Counted from the stretch's first letter, positions 15,742-23,788 are shown. The stretch: 64,000 nucleotides of DNA from Mycobacterium marinum (GCF_003391395.1 NZ_CP024190.1:5704001-5768000), one strand, 5' to 3'. The notes: a model not told the origin generated them from the letters alone. Numbers and translations: made by a program.

Positions 15742-16769
15742 CGGTGCACCCTTCTGGTACCGATGAGCGCGGTGCGGGCGATGGCGTTGACCACGAGGGT
15801 GAGCAGAAAAAGCATCAGTCCCGCGGCCAGGTAGGCCCCGGCCTGATATTGGTCGTCGAGATCCGAGGCCGCGCCGGCAATCTTGGTGGCGAAGGTGGAG
15901 CCACCGTCGAACAACGACCATCCGAACGCCTGCTCGGTGCCGCGCAGGATGATCAGCAGCGCGACCGTCTCGCCCAAGGCCCGGCCCAGACCCAAGATCG
16001 CGCCGCTGACGTATCCCGAGCGCCCGAACGGCAGCACGGTGGTCTTGACCGCTTCCCACCGGGTGGCGCCGAGCGCCAGCGCGGCCTCGATCTGGTCCTG
16101 GGGAGTTTGAGCGAAGACTTCCCGGGTGACGGCGGTGATCATCGGCAAGATCATCACCGCCAACACGATCCCCCCGGTGAAGACGGTGCCGCCCTCGTCG
16201 ACCGGGCCATCACCGCTGGCGAACAGGAAACACCAGCCCAGGGTGCGATTGAGCCAGGCAGCGGCCGGTTGCAGTTGCGGCGCCAGCACGTATAGACCCC
16301 ATACGCCATAGACGATCGACGGCACCGCGGCCAGCAGATCCACCAGGTAGGCCAGCGAGCCGGCAACCCGCCGCGGCGCGTACTGAGTCAGGAAGATCGC
16401 CACGCCCAGCGCGACCGGCATCGCCAACATCAGCGCAAACAGCGAGATGAAGACCGTGACCTCGAGCAGGTCGAGGATTCCGAAGTGCATCGCCGACGTA
16501 TCGGAGGTCACCCAATTCCCGCCGTAGGTCAAGAAGTTTTCTTTGTTGCGGGCCAGTGCGGGAATCGCGCGCCACGCCAGGAAGACGCCGATCGCGATGA
16601 TCAGGGCGACGACCAGGACTCCGGCGCCCTGCGCCAGCCAACGAAATATCCGGTCCGCCAAACCCGGTTTGCCGTTGCCCCACGGATTGATGGAGATGAC
16701 CGGCGATTCCGGCAGGGGTGCCGCAATGCCCTTCCCCGCACCCACGTCGGCCGGGTCAGGTGCTATCAC
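15738..16769 (-). CDS. pstC: phosphate ABC transporter permease PstC
   Basis: 343-residue permease, partner of PstA. First membrane helix about residues 47-70 (GAGVLVVALIIAIGVFLAW), conserved LAYLVDLLAAVPSIVYGVWGLYVLAP, and the EAA-like loop DQIEAALALGATRWEAVKTTVLPFG near the C-terminal third. GTG start at 16769, 56 bases after the pstS stop. The TGA stop overlaps pstA. Same-strand order S-C-A-B is the standard operon. Confidence 0.94.
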   Translation of the reverse strand: MIAPDPADVGAGKGIAAPLPESPVISINPWGNGKPGLADRIFRWLAQGAGVLVVALIIAIGVFLAWRAIPALARNKENFLTYGGNWVTSDTSAMHFGILDLLEVTVFISLFALMLAMPVALGVAIFLTQYAPRRVAGSLAYLVDLLAAVPSIVYGVWGLYVLAPQLQPAAAWLNRTLGWCFLFASGDGPVDEGGTVFTGGIVLAVMILPMITAVTREVFAQTPQDQIEAALALGATRWEAVKTTVLPFGRSGYVSGAILGLGRALGETVALLIILRGTEQAFGWSLFDGGSTFATKIAGAASDLDDQYQAGAYLAAGLMLFLLTLVVNAIARTALIGTRRVHR

Positions 16770-16825
16770 TGCTGTCCCATCGATGCCATCACCCTTGTGC
16801 CTACCGAGCGCAGATCCTCAGGCGG

Positions 16826-17944
16826 TCATTGCAGAGCGTTGATCGCGGTCACTAGGCGCTGTTTGACATTATCGGGCACCGGAACGTAACCGGCCGAAGC
16901 AAGGCCGCTCTGACCGCTGTTGACGGCGGTCGCGAGGAACGCCTTGACCGCGGCCCCGGTTTCCGCGTCATATCCGTTCGAGCACACGATCTCGTAGCTG
17001 GCCAGCATGATTGGGTAGGCGCCCGGGTCGCGCAGCCCGTAGATCGAATTCAGCTCCAGCACCAGGTCATTGCCGCTGGAGGCAAACGTCACCGCATCGA
17101 CGGCACTGCGGGCCGTTTCGTTGGTCAGCGGTACGACGCTGATGCCGTTGTTGATTTGGGCGAACGGCAGGCCGGCGCTGTCGGCGAAACCCTTCTCGAC
17201 ATATCCGATCGAGTTCGGGGTGGACTGCACCGCGGTGATCACCCCCGCCGAGCCGCGTGCACCCTGGCCGACACCACCGCGAAACTCCCCACCGACCCCG
17301 TTGGTCCAGCTCTGCGGCGCCGCGGCGGTCAGATATTTCTGAAAGTTGTCGGTGGTCCCCGACGATTCCTGTCGATGGATCGGTGCGATCGGGGCGTTGG
17401 GCAGCGCCACACCGGGGTTGAGCCCAAGCAGGATCGGATCATCCCAGGTCCGAATCAGACCGCTGAAGATCTTGGCCAGTGCATCGGCATCCACGATCAA
17501 CGCCTTGACGCCAGGCAGGTTGTACACCAACGCGATGGGACCGAAAACCAGTGGCAGGTCCCAGGCCGGATTGCCGCCGCAACGGTCGGCGGCCGGCCCA
17601 ATCTGGTCGGCGACCAGCGGTGAGTCCGATCCCGCGAAATCGACACGCCCCGCGATGAACTGTTCGCGGCCGGCACCGGACCCGGTGGCCTTGTAGGACA
17701 CGCTCTTGCCCTGACAAAGCTCGCCCCACACCTGGTTGAACAGCGCCATGGCGTCTTCCTGGGCGGTGGACCCCTCGGCGGTCAAGGTATTCCTGCCGCC
17801 GCACTCCACCCGTCGCGAAACCGCTCCGGAGTTCGCCGACGAGCCCCGGCGGTCATCGCCACCGCACGCGGTCAACACCCCGGCGCAAAACGTCGTTGCG
17901 GCCATCACCGTCGCCAAGGCTCTGCCCACCATGCCGAGTCTCAC
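16826..17944 (-). CDS. pstS: phosphate-binding lipoprotein PstS
   Basis: 372-residue periplasmic phosphate-binding protein anchored as a lipoprotein. Signal peptide with lipobox LTACGG (Cys around residue 24) after VGRALATVMAATTFCAGV. Phosphate-binding motifs: LTAEGSTAQEDAM, YKATGSGAGREQFIAGRVDFAGSD, and HRQESSGTTDNF, the loops contacting phosphate in PstS proteins. I start it at GTG 17944, eight bases after AGGAAG; the longer open frame upstream lacks this. Exposed mycobacterial PstS lipoproteins are antigenic. It follows mshD by 124 bp, room for a phosphate-responsive promoter, although I could not recognise a RegX3 box. Confidence 0.94.
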   Translation of the reverse strand: MRLGMVGRALATVMAATTFCAGVLTACGGDDRRGSSANSGAVSRRVECGGRNTLTAEGSTAQEDAMALFNQVWGELCQGKSVSYKATGSGAGREQFIAGRVDFAGSDSPLVADQIGPAADRCGGNPAWDLPLVFGPIALVYNLPGVKALIVDADALAKIFSGLIRTWDDPILLGLNPGVALPNAPIAPIHRQESSGTTDNFQKYLTAAAPQSWTNGVGGEFRGGVGQGARGSAGVITAVQSTPNSIGYVEKGFADSAGLPFAQINNGISVVPLTNETARSAVDAVTFASSGNDLVLELNSIYGLRDPGAYPIMLASYEIVCSNGYDAETGAAVKAFLATAVNSGQSGLASAGYVPVPDNVKQRLVTAINALQ

Positions 17945-18068
17945 AAATCTCGCTTCCTGCACGCGTTCTCGACGGTTTCCGGCGGCGCTCGCCGTCTCCC
18001 AGACGGATTGCCGACCCACCCGGCCAGTATGCCCTTCGGCGCACACGCAACCGGGCCGACCACCGACG

Positions 18069-19031
18069 CTAGGCCAACGCCGCGTCCGGTGCCGCCAGGG
18101 CGTAGGCCGTGTCGACGCTATGGGTGGAAAAGCCCAACCCCTGATAGGTCCGCACGGCGGCGATATTGTCCGACTCCACGTAGAGCATGACCGTGGATTC
18201 GTGGCCGAGATCGCGATCCCCCAGCCGCTGAGCCAACGAGCGAAGACCAATCATCGTCAACGTGCGGCCCAGCCCGCGCCCCTGTGCGGCTGGATCGACA
18301 CCCAGGACATAGACCTCGCCGAGGCCGGGATCATCGAGGTGAATCTTGGTCCAGTGAAAGCCGAGCAGCCTGGGCTGGCCGCGTGGGGAGTCCTCGGCGC
18401 CTTCGGATCCTTCCAAGGCCAGAAACAGGCCAGCGGGATCGAACCATGGCTCACCTCGGCGCTCGGCCAAGTCTGCTTCGGTCCATCCGCCCTGTTCGGG
18501 GTGATAGGCGAAGGCGGCGTTGTTGACCCGCAACAGCTCGGCGTCGTCTTCCGTTCCGGCATACGTGCGGATCTGCAGTCCGTTCGGGATCACCGGTTCG
18601 GGAAGCTGGCGCAGCGACCGCCGCATCTGCACCAGTTCGCGGACCGGGGTCAGCCCCAGCGCGGACGCCGTGGCCTGAGCGGGCGCCAGGGTTCCGTGCG
18701 CCCAGAACTGGTTTCGTCCGCCCGTCTTCGCCAAGGCCGCACGCACCATTGCGGTCGCGATCCCGCGCCGCCGCGCCTGCGGATGCACCACCAGCTCGGC
18801 CATCGCGGCATCGGCCCCATGGGCGGGGCTGAGATTCAGATAGCCGATGGCGGATTTCCCTGGTGATTGATCCTCGACCAACAGGTGCTCGGTGCGCTGC
18901 TGAGCCAATTCCCGCAGCACCTGCTCGCCCACGGGAGCCACCCCGTCGACTTGTGTTGCCGCCGTGACGAGATCACGCACCTGCCGCTGTTGATCGTCGG
19001 TCAGATGCGAGCGCCATAGCACCGCCGTCAC
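18069..19031 (-). CDS. mshD: mycothiol synthase MshD
   Basis: 320-residue acetyl-CoA:Cys-GlcN-Ins acetyltransferase, the last step of mycothiol synthesis (Rv0819 ortholog). Two tandem GNAT domains: the first with ELVVHPQARRRGIATAMVRAAL (acetyl-CoA P-loop, about 115-136), the second with EVYVLGVDPAAQGRGLGRTL (about 235-255) followed by VMLYVESDNIAAVRTYQGLGF. GTG start overlaps the glnR stop by four bases (GTGA), so mshD is coupled to glnR. Cytosolic. Confidence 0.95.
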   Translation of the reverse strand: MTAVLWRSHLTDDQQRQVRDLVTAATQVDGVAPVGEQVLRELAQQRTEHLLVEDQSPGKSAIGYLNLSPAHGADAAMAELVVHPQARRRGIATAMVRAALAKTGGRNQFWAHGTLAPAQATASALGLTPVRELVQMRRSLRQLPEPVIPNGLQIRTYAGTEDDAELLRVNNAAFAYHPEQGGWTEADLAERRGEPWFDPAGLFLALEGSEGAEDSPRGQPRLLGFHWTKIHLDDPGLGEVYVLGVDPAAQGRGLGRTLTMIGLRSLAQRLGDRDLGHESTVMLYVESDNIAAVRTYQGLGFSTHSVDTAYALAAPDAALA

Positions 19032-19792
19032 GGACTGCGCAACGGGTCAACCAGTGGCTCTTCATAACCGTCGTGATCCGACTCGGCCTCTTCGTCGTCG
19101 GCCTCGACGGCCACTGACCGTCCGCGCGCAGGTCGAACCGCTTTGTAACCCACGTTACGTACCGTGCCGATCAACGCCTCGTGCTCGGGGCCGAGTTTGG
19201 CCCGCAAGCGCCGCACGTGCACATCGACGGTGCGGGTGCCACCGAAGAAGTCGTACCCCCACACCTCGTGTAGCAGCTGCGCGCGGGTGAACACGCGACC
19301 GGCATGTTGCGCGAGGTATTTCAGTAGTTCGAACTCCTTATAGGTGAGGTCGAGGGGCCGGCCGCGCAGCCGGGCGGTGTAGGTGCCTTCGTCGATGACC
19401 AGCTCGCCCAGGCTGACCTTGCCGACGCTCTCCTGATCGGCCTGACCTCCGCGACGGCCGACCACCAACCGCAGTCGGGCGTCGATCTCAGCGGGTCCGG
19501 TGCTGGGCAGCAGGATCTCGTCCAAACCCCAGTCGGCGCTAACCGCCACCAGGCCGCCCTCGTTCACCACCGCCAACACCGGCACCGACCTGCCGGCCGT
19601 GCTCAATAGACGACAAAGGCCACGAGCCGCCGATAGATCGTTGCGAGCGTCAACAAGCACCGCATCCGCGTTGCCCGCTTCCAGTAGCGAAGAAGCCTCC
19701 GCTGGGGCCGTCCGTACATTGTGAGGAAGCAACGACAGTGCCGGCAACACAGGGTCGGGATACAGCTCCGAGGTTAGTAGTAATAACTCCAA
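19028..19792 (-). CDS. glnR: GlnR, OmpR-type nitrogen-response regulator
   Basis: 254-residue response regulator, close to the 255-residue GlnR (Rv0818) of M. tuberculosis, which turns on glnA, amtB and nitrate/nitrite genes under nitrogen limitation. Receiver-like domain 1-110 with VLVDARNDL, then an OmpR winged helix (about 130-220) with LTYKEFELLKYLAQHAGRVFTRAQLLHEVWGYDF and TVDVHVRRLRAKLG. I start at TTG 19792, six bases after GGAGGG, matching the known N-terminus LELLLLTSELYPD; an ATG ten codons earlier is in frame but lacks support. Orphan regulator: no kinase gene adjacent. Confidence 0.93.
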   Translation of the reverse strand: MELLLLTSELYPDPVLPALSLLPHNVRTAPAEASSLLEAGNADAVLVDARNDLSAARGLCRLLSTAGRSVPVLAVVNEGGLVAVSADWGLDEILLPSTGPAEIDARLRLVVGRRGGQADQESVGKVSLGELVIDEGTYTARLRGRPLDLTYKEFELLKYLAQHAGRVFTRAQLLHEVWGYDFFGGTRTVDVHVRRLRAKLGPEHEALIGTVRNVGYKAVRPARGRSVAVEADDEEAESDHDGYEEPLVDPLRSP

Positions 19793-19989
19793 CAAGCCCC
19801 TCCAGCGTCGTGGGAAAGGCATCTCCCAGATTCATCGCGACATGTGACGTTAGCGCCCAGCACATCTAACGATAACTTGCCACCTGGTCTTTGGCCCGAC
19901 GATAAGGCGTTGCGCAAGGCAGAAACGGGTGGCCGGGGGGCCCCGCGGCGCGTCGCGCCGGCCGCCCGGGGCTGCGCCGCCCAGGATCT

Positions 19990-20089
19990 GCCCAGGGCGC
20001 GCTCTTTGCCCGCCGTGCAGCGACAACCGCCAGGTAGCGGTCGTGCTAGCGCCCTGGCGGTTCGACTGACCGGCGGGCGCATCCTGGGC
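19990..20089 (+). ncRNA. candidate structured RNA in the glnR-lmeA spacer
   Basis: Three nested perfect stems share one axis: GCCCAGG/CCTGGGC (19990-19996 with 20083-20089), GCCCGCCG/CGGCGGGC (20008-20015 with 20071-20078) and AACCGCCAGG/CCTGGCGGTT (20025-20034 with 20053-20062). This would fold into a roughly 100-nt hairpin in the 406-bp spacer between divergent genes, where a terminator is not needed. It could be part of the lmeA 5' leader or an independent RNA. Strand is not determined by the symmetry. Confidence 0.4.
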
Positions 20090-20198
20090 CGACCCACCCA
20101 GGTCTGTTCCGGTAACTGTGACCAAGCTGACAGTTCATGACCGGGGCGCGGCCCAGCACGACGATCCGATCGGATCAATCCAGCCGGTAGGCCACAAT

Positions 20199-21011
20199 AT
20201 GCGGATGCGCAAGGTGCTGGTCGGACTCACTGCAACCGCGATCGTCCTGGGCATCGTCATCCTCGGTGCCGTCGGCGTCGACTTCGGGGCCAGCATCTAC
20301 GCCGAATACCGGCTGTCGACCAGCGTACGCAAGGCGGCGCACCTGGGGTCGGACCCGTTTGTCGCCATCCTCGGCTTCCCGTTCATTCCGCAAGCGATGA
20401 GGCATCGGTACTTCGAGCTGGAGATCAAGGCCATTGCCGTCGAGCACGCCGTGGTCGGCGTGGCCACGCTCGAAGCCACCATGCATTCGATCGACCTCTC
20501 CCAGGCTTCCTGGCTGATCGAGCCGAATTCGCGGATGACGGTGCACAAGCTGGAAAGCCGCATCATCATCGACTCGATGCACCTGGGCCGCCACCTCGGC
20601 ATCAGCGATCTGATGGTGCAGGCGCCCCCGCAGGAGAGCAACGACGCCACCGGAGGCACGACCGAGTCAGGGATATCGGACGGTCACGGGTTGGTGCTCA
20701 GCGGAACGCCGACATCGGCCGACTTTGATCATCGGGTCAGCGTCTCGGTGGACGTGTCCATCGCCCCCGAGGACCAATCGACCCTGGTGATCACCCCAAC
20801 CCGCGTCGTCACCGGCCCCGATACCGCCGACCAAACCGTTCCGGACGACAAACTCGGTGCGGTGCTGCGCGCCTTCAGCAGCCGGCTGCCGAACCAGAAG
20901 CTGCCGTTCGCCGTGGCCCCCAACACGGTCGGGGCCCGGGGTTCGGACATCATCATCGAAGGCATCACCAACGACGTGACGATTTCCCTCGAGGGGTTCA
21001 AGCAGTCGTGA
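20199..21011 (+). CDS. lmeA: LmeA, cell-envelope protein for mannan elongation (DUF2993)
   Basis: 270 residues from ATG 20199, exactly the length I recall for Rv0817c; the frame is open 27 codons further up but that extension has no merit by comparison. N-terminal membrane anchor or signal (about 4-26, VLVGLTATAIVLGIVILGAV), then a DUF2993 domain with FPFIPQAMRHRYFELEI and repeated beta strands. The M. smegmatis ortholog is required for normal mannan elongation of lipomannan/lipoarabinomannan and binds phosphoinositides. Exported or periplasmic. Followed by the sulfur operon 71 bases downstream, which has its own promoter. Confidence 0.88.
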   Translation: MRMRKVLVGLTATAIVLGIVILGAVGVDFGASIYAEYRLSTSVRKAAHLGSDPFVAILGFPFIPQAMRHRYFELEIKAIAVEHAVVGVATLEATMHSIDLSQASWLIEPNSRMTVHKLESRIIIDSMHLGRHLGISDLMVQAPPQESNDATGGTTESGISDGHGLVLSGTPTSADFDHRVSVSVDVSIAPEDQSTLVITPTRVVTGPDTADQTVPDDKLGAVLRAFSSRLPNQKLPFAVAPNTVGARGSDIIIEGITNDVTISLEGFKQS

Positions 21012-21069
21012 CCCCGGCGGCGTGCGCGCCGCGCTGGTGGCTCGATCACGATGTCGTTGGGTTATTGGG

Positions 21070-21082
21070 TAAGCTGACCGGC
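21070..21082 (+). promoter_or_regulatory. leaderless promoter -10 box for the poly-Cys leader peptide
   Basis: TAAGCT (21070-21075), seven bases, then the GTG at 21083. Transcription would begin on the leader peptide's start codon. Confidence 0.65.
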
Positions 21083-21172
21083 GTGTCAGCCCGCCTTGAG
21101 CCTCTGCTCACCAAGCGTCGCGCAGTAGATCTGTGCCGCATCGCGGGTTGTTGCTGTTGCTGTAGCTGCTGA
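21083..21172 (+). CDS. poly-cysteine leader peptide (cysteine-responsive attenuator)
   Basis: 29-codon ORF starting GTG and ending TGA, whose last codons read Cys5-Ser-Cys (residues 23-29), with a further Cys at 18. It begins right after a leaderless -10 box and lies upstream of the DUF4395-cysA2-sseC2 genes. Leaderless polycysteine short ORFs at this locus are known in mycobacteria (M. smegmatis and M. tuberculosis) to sense cysteine supply: stalled translation at the Cys run changes mRNA access and raises expression of the downstream sulfur genes. A hairpin CTGCGT/ACGCAG (21177-21193) begins four bases after its stop. Too short for ordinary ORF finding. Confidence 0.85.
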   Translation: MSARLEPLLTKRRAVDLCRIAGCCCCCSC

Positions 21173-21176
21173 GTAG

Positions 21177-21193
21177 CTGCGTCGTCTACGCAG
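21177..21193 (+). promoter_or_regulatory. hairpin after the poly-Cys leader
   Basis: CTGCGT (21177-21182), loop CGTCT, ACGCAG (21188-21193), starting four bases after the leader stop codon. Its position, where a stalled ribosome would change folding, fits a role in the cysteine attenuator. Confidence 0.45.
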
Positions 21194-21310
21194 TTCACTC
21201 GGGGCAGCCGCGGAATCTGACCGTGGCCTATCTCCCCACTTCGCCCTATATCGCCATATCGCCCGAAGTGCCCTGCATCGCCGCGCAACAGCCATTTCCA
21301 GGAGCAATCC

Positions 21311-21781
21311 GTGTCCAGCACCAACACCCGCACCGCAGTCGAGCTGGTAGACGTTCGAGGACCCCGGTTCGCCGCATGGGTCACCACCGCGGTTCTGCTG
21401 GTGGTCCTGATCATCTCGGCACTCAACCCCGCCGCCGCCGCGGTTGTGTTGGGCCTGCAGGCCACCGCGTTCGCCGTCGGTGCCTTCGCCGGACCGCGCC
21501 GGCACCCATATGGAGTGCTGTTTTCGGCGTTCGTCGCACCTCGCATCGCGGCGGTTCGGGAGCGTGAGCCGGTCCCCCCGCTGAAGTTCGCCCAGCTCGT
21601 CGGGCTGGTGTTCGCGGTCTGCGGCGTCGCCGGCTTTGCCCTCGGCCCGTTCCTGGTCGGCGCGGTCGCGACCGCACTGGCACTGGTGGCCGCCTTCCTG
21701 AATGCGGCCTTCGGCATCTGTCTGGGCTGTGAGCTCTACCCGCTGGCCGCACGCCTGCGACGCGATCCCCACCCCGCCTAA
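21311..21781 (+). CDS. DUF4395 integral membrane protein
   Basis: 156 residues with four likely membrane helices (about 22-42, 44-63, 97-118, 120-142). The DUF4395 signature is the first-half NPAAAAVVLGLQATAF and the C-terminal FGICLGCELYPL with two conserved cysteines. The family is repeatedly found beside thiosulfate sulfurtransferase and thioredoxin genes in actinobacteria, suggesting a role in membrane thiol or sulfane-sulfur handling; its biochemistry is not known to me. GTG with CAGGAG upstream. It occupies the place of H37Rv thiX (Rv0816c, thioredoxin) between lmeA and cysA2. Confidence 0.85.
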   Translation: MSSTNTRTAVELVDVRGPRFAAWVTTAVLLVVLIISALNPAAAAVVLGLQATAFAVGAFAGPRRHPYGVLFSAFVAPRIAAVREREPVPPLKFAQLVGLVFAVCGVAGFALGPFLVGAVATALALVAAFLNAAFGICLGCELYPLAARLRRDPHPA

Positions 21782-21818
21782 CTGCTGTTCACCTGAAGAA
21801 CCTGAAAGGACCGACACC

Positions 21819-22661
21819 ATGGCACGCACCGACGTCCTGGTCTCCGCCGACTGGGCTGAAAGCAATCTCGGAAACTCCGGGGCCGCCAACGTCGTCTTCG
21901 TCGAAGTCGACGAGGACGCCAGCGCATACGATGACGGCCACATCGCCGGTGCCATCAAGCTGGACTGGCGCACCGACCTGCAGGATCCGATCAAGCGCGA
22001 CTTCGTCGACGCCCAGCAGTTCTCCAAACTGCTCTCCGACCGCGGCATCTCCAACGACGACACCGTGGTCCTCTACGGCGGCAACAACAACTGGTTCGCC
22101 GCGTACGCCTACTGGTACTTCAAGCTGTACGGACACCAGAACGTCAAGCTTCTCGACGGCGGCCGCAAGAAGTGGGAGCTCGACGGGCGCCCCTTGTCCA
22201 CCGACGCCGTGAGCCGGCCGGCAACCTCCTACACCGCGGTGGCACCGGACAATTCGATCCGGGCATTCCGCGACGAGGTGATCGCGGCCATCCACGTCAA
22301 GAACCTGGTGGACGTGCGATCCCCCGACGAATTCTCCGGCAAGATTCTCGCGCCCGCGCACCTGCCCCAGGAGCAGAGTCAGCGGCCCGGCCACGTTCCC
22401 GGCGCCATCAACGTGCCCTGGAGCAGGACCGCCAACGAGGACGGCACCTTCAAAACCGATGAGCAGCTGGCCAAGCTCTACGCCGATGCCGGTCTCGACG
22501 GTGCCAAGGAAACCATTGCGTACTGCCGCATCGGGGAACGGTCCTCACACACCTGGTTCGTCTTACACGAACTGCTCGGGCACAAGAACGTGAAGAACTA
22601 CGACGGCAGTTGGACGGAATACGGCTCCCTGGTGGGCGCCCCGATCGAGTTGGGAAATTGA
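21819..22661 (+). CDS. cysA2: thiosulfate sulfurtransferase CysA2
   Basis: 280-residue two-domain rhodanese (Rv0815c/CysA2 ortholog, 277 residues in H37Rv). It would transfer sulfane sulfur from thiosulfate to cyanide or a thiol acceptor. N-terminal inactive rhodanese domain (1-135), C-terminal domain with catalytic Cys in YCRIGERSSHTWF (about 235-247). ATG start with AAGGA nearby. sseC2 begins two bases after the stop, so they are co-expressed; control is probably through the upstream cysteine-sensing leader. Confidence 0.95.
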   Translation: MARTDVLVSADWAESNLGNSGAANVVFVEVDEDASAYDDGHIAGAIKLDWRTDLQDPIKRDFVDAQQFSKLLSDRGISNDDTVVLYGGNNNWFAAYAYWYFKLYGHQNVKLLDGGRKKWELDGRPLSTDAVSRPATSYTAVAPDNSIRAFRDEVIAAIHVKNLVDVRSPDEFSGKILAPAHLPQEQSQRPGHVPGAINVPWSRTANEDGTFKTDEQLAKLYADAGLDGAKETIAYCRIGERSSHTWFVLHELLGHKNVKNYDGSWTEYGSLVGAPIELGN

Positions 22662-22662
22662 T

Positions 22663-22965
22663 ATGTGCACTGCGCCCAAGCAAGGACTGACGTTGCCCGC
22701 CAGCGTCGACCTGGAAAAGGAAACGGTGATCACCGGTCGCGTCGTGGACCGAGACGGGCAGACCATCGGCGGCGCGTTCGTGCGGCTGCTGGACTCCTCC
22801 GACGAGTTCACCGCCGAGGTCGTGGCATCGGCGACCGGCGACTTCCGGTTTTTCGCCGCGCCGGGATCGTGGACCGTGCGCGCCCTGTCCAAGGCCGGAA
22901 ACGGTGACGCCGTGGTCAGACCGTCGGGGGCGGGCATCCACGAGGTAGATGTCAAGATCGCCTGA
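22663..22965 (+). CDS. sseC2: SseC2-type DUF1416 protein
   Basis: 100 residues, the same length as Rv0814c/SseC2. Predicted small beta-sandwich (DUF1416): VDLEKETVITGRVVDRDGQ then GAFVRLLDSSDEFTAEVVASATGDFRFFAAPGSWTVRAL. Always adjacent to cysA-type sulfurtransferases in mycobacteria; proposed role in sulfur metabolism, mechanism unknown. The Cys-rich start MCTAPKQGLTLP is typical. ATG one base after the cysA2 stop codon implies translational coupling. Confidence 0.93.
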   Translation: MCTAPKQGLTLPASVDLEKETVITGRVVDRDGQTIGGAFVRLLDSSDEFTAEVVASATGDFRFFAAPGSWTVRALSKAGNGDAVVRPSGAGIHEVDVKIA

Positions 22966-23008
22966 GGGTCCCCGGACCCTCCGACACTCGCCGACCCGCA
23001 TGGCCGAA

Positions 23009-23021
23009 TAGAATCATCGGC
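23009..23021 (+). promoter_or_regulatory. leaderless promoter -10 box for the small membrane protein
   Basis: TAGAAT (23009-23014), seven bases, GTG at 23022. Confidence 0.6.
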
Positions 23022-23120
23022 GTGGTGCTGTTCTACGAGATCTTGCTGGTCCTTGCGACCGTGGTCATCTCCTGGTTCGCGCTTTATGCGCTGTATCGGC
23101 TTATCACTGACGAGTCGTGA
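23022..23120 (+). CDS. 32-residue single-pass membrane protein
   Basis: Short ORF reading VVLFYEILLVLATVVISW then FALYALYRLITDES: one membrane helix of about 22 residues with a short polar tail. It begins at GTG 23022 directly behind a leaderless -10 box, and its TGA overlaps the GTG of the nitrobindin-like gene by four bases, so translation of that gene probably depends on it. No family recognised. Supported by promoter position, hydrophobic pattern and coupled stop/start. Confidence 0.7.
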   Translation: MVLFYEILLVLATVVISWFALYALYRLITDES

Positions 23121-23788
23121 CGTCTGACGCGAGCCAGGACGGACCGGATGCAGTAGCGGGCTCGGGTGATCGCGCCGTCGCCGCTGCGGCCGAACGCGCC
23201 AAGTTGACCGCCGCCCGCAATATCCCTACGTTCGACGACCTACCGCTACCCGCCGACACCGCAAACCTGCGGCACGGCGCCAACCTGCACGACGCGCTGC
23301 TGGCGCTGCTGCCGCTGGTCGGAGTGTGGCGTGGTGAGGGCGAGGGCCGCGGACCCCACGGCGACTACCGGTTCGGCCAGCAGATCGTGGTTTCCCACGA
23401 TGGTGGCGACTATCTGAATTGGGAAGCCCGGTCATGGCGCCTCGACGAGGACGGGCAGTACGAGGAGCCGGGCCTGCGTGAGACCGGCTTCTGGCGCTTC
23501 GTCAGCGACCCCGAGGACGATCCGAGCGAATCGCAGGCCATCGAGCTGCTGTTGGCGCATTCGGCCGGTTACGTGGAACTGTTCTACGGCCGCCCGCTCA
23601 CCCAGTCATCTTGGGAGCTGGTCACCGACGCGCTCGCCCGAAGCCGGTCCGGCGTGCTGGTCGGCGGCGCCAAGCGGCTCTACGGCATCATCGAAGGCGG
23701 CGACCTCGCCTATGTCGAGGAACGAGTGGACGCCGACGGCGGCTTGGTGCCGCACCTTTCGGCCCGCCTGTCGCGCTACGCCGGCTAG
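23117..23788 (+). CDS. nitrobindin-like haem-binding beta-barrel protein (Rv0813c ortholog)
   Basis: 223 residues. Fatty-acid-binding-protein-like barrel of the nitrobindin/THAP4 family: LLPLVGVWRGEGEGRGPHGDYRFGQQI (the GxWxGxG motif), YLNWEARSW, and a C-terminal LVPHLSARLSRY whose histidine is the expected haem ligand. Members bind ferric haem and can isomerise peroxynitrite to nitrate. GTG start overlaps the small membrane protein stop. Ala-rich N-terminal 45 residues precede the barrel. Cytosolic. Confidence 0.9.
   Translation: MTSDASQDGPDAVAGSGDRAVAAAAERAKLTAARNIPTFDDLPLPADTANLRHGANLHDALLALLPLVGVWRGEGEGRGPHGDYRFGQQIVVSHDGGDYLNWEARSWRLDEDGQYEEPGLRETGFWRFVSDPEDDPSESQAIELLLAHSAGYVELFYGRPLTQSSWELVTDALARSRSGVLVGGAKRLYGIIEGGDLAYVEERVDADGGLVPHLSARLSRYAG

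Noticed and set aside
19774..20178. Minus-strand 134-residue frame over the glnR upstream region
   Set aside because: Low-complexity Arg/Pro/Gly-rich translation of GC-rich DNA containing the nested hairpin; no ribosome-binding site and no family.
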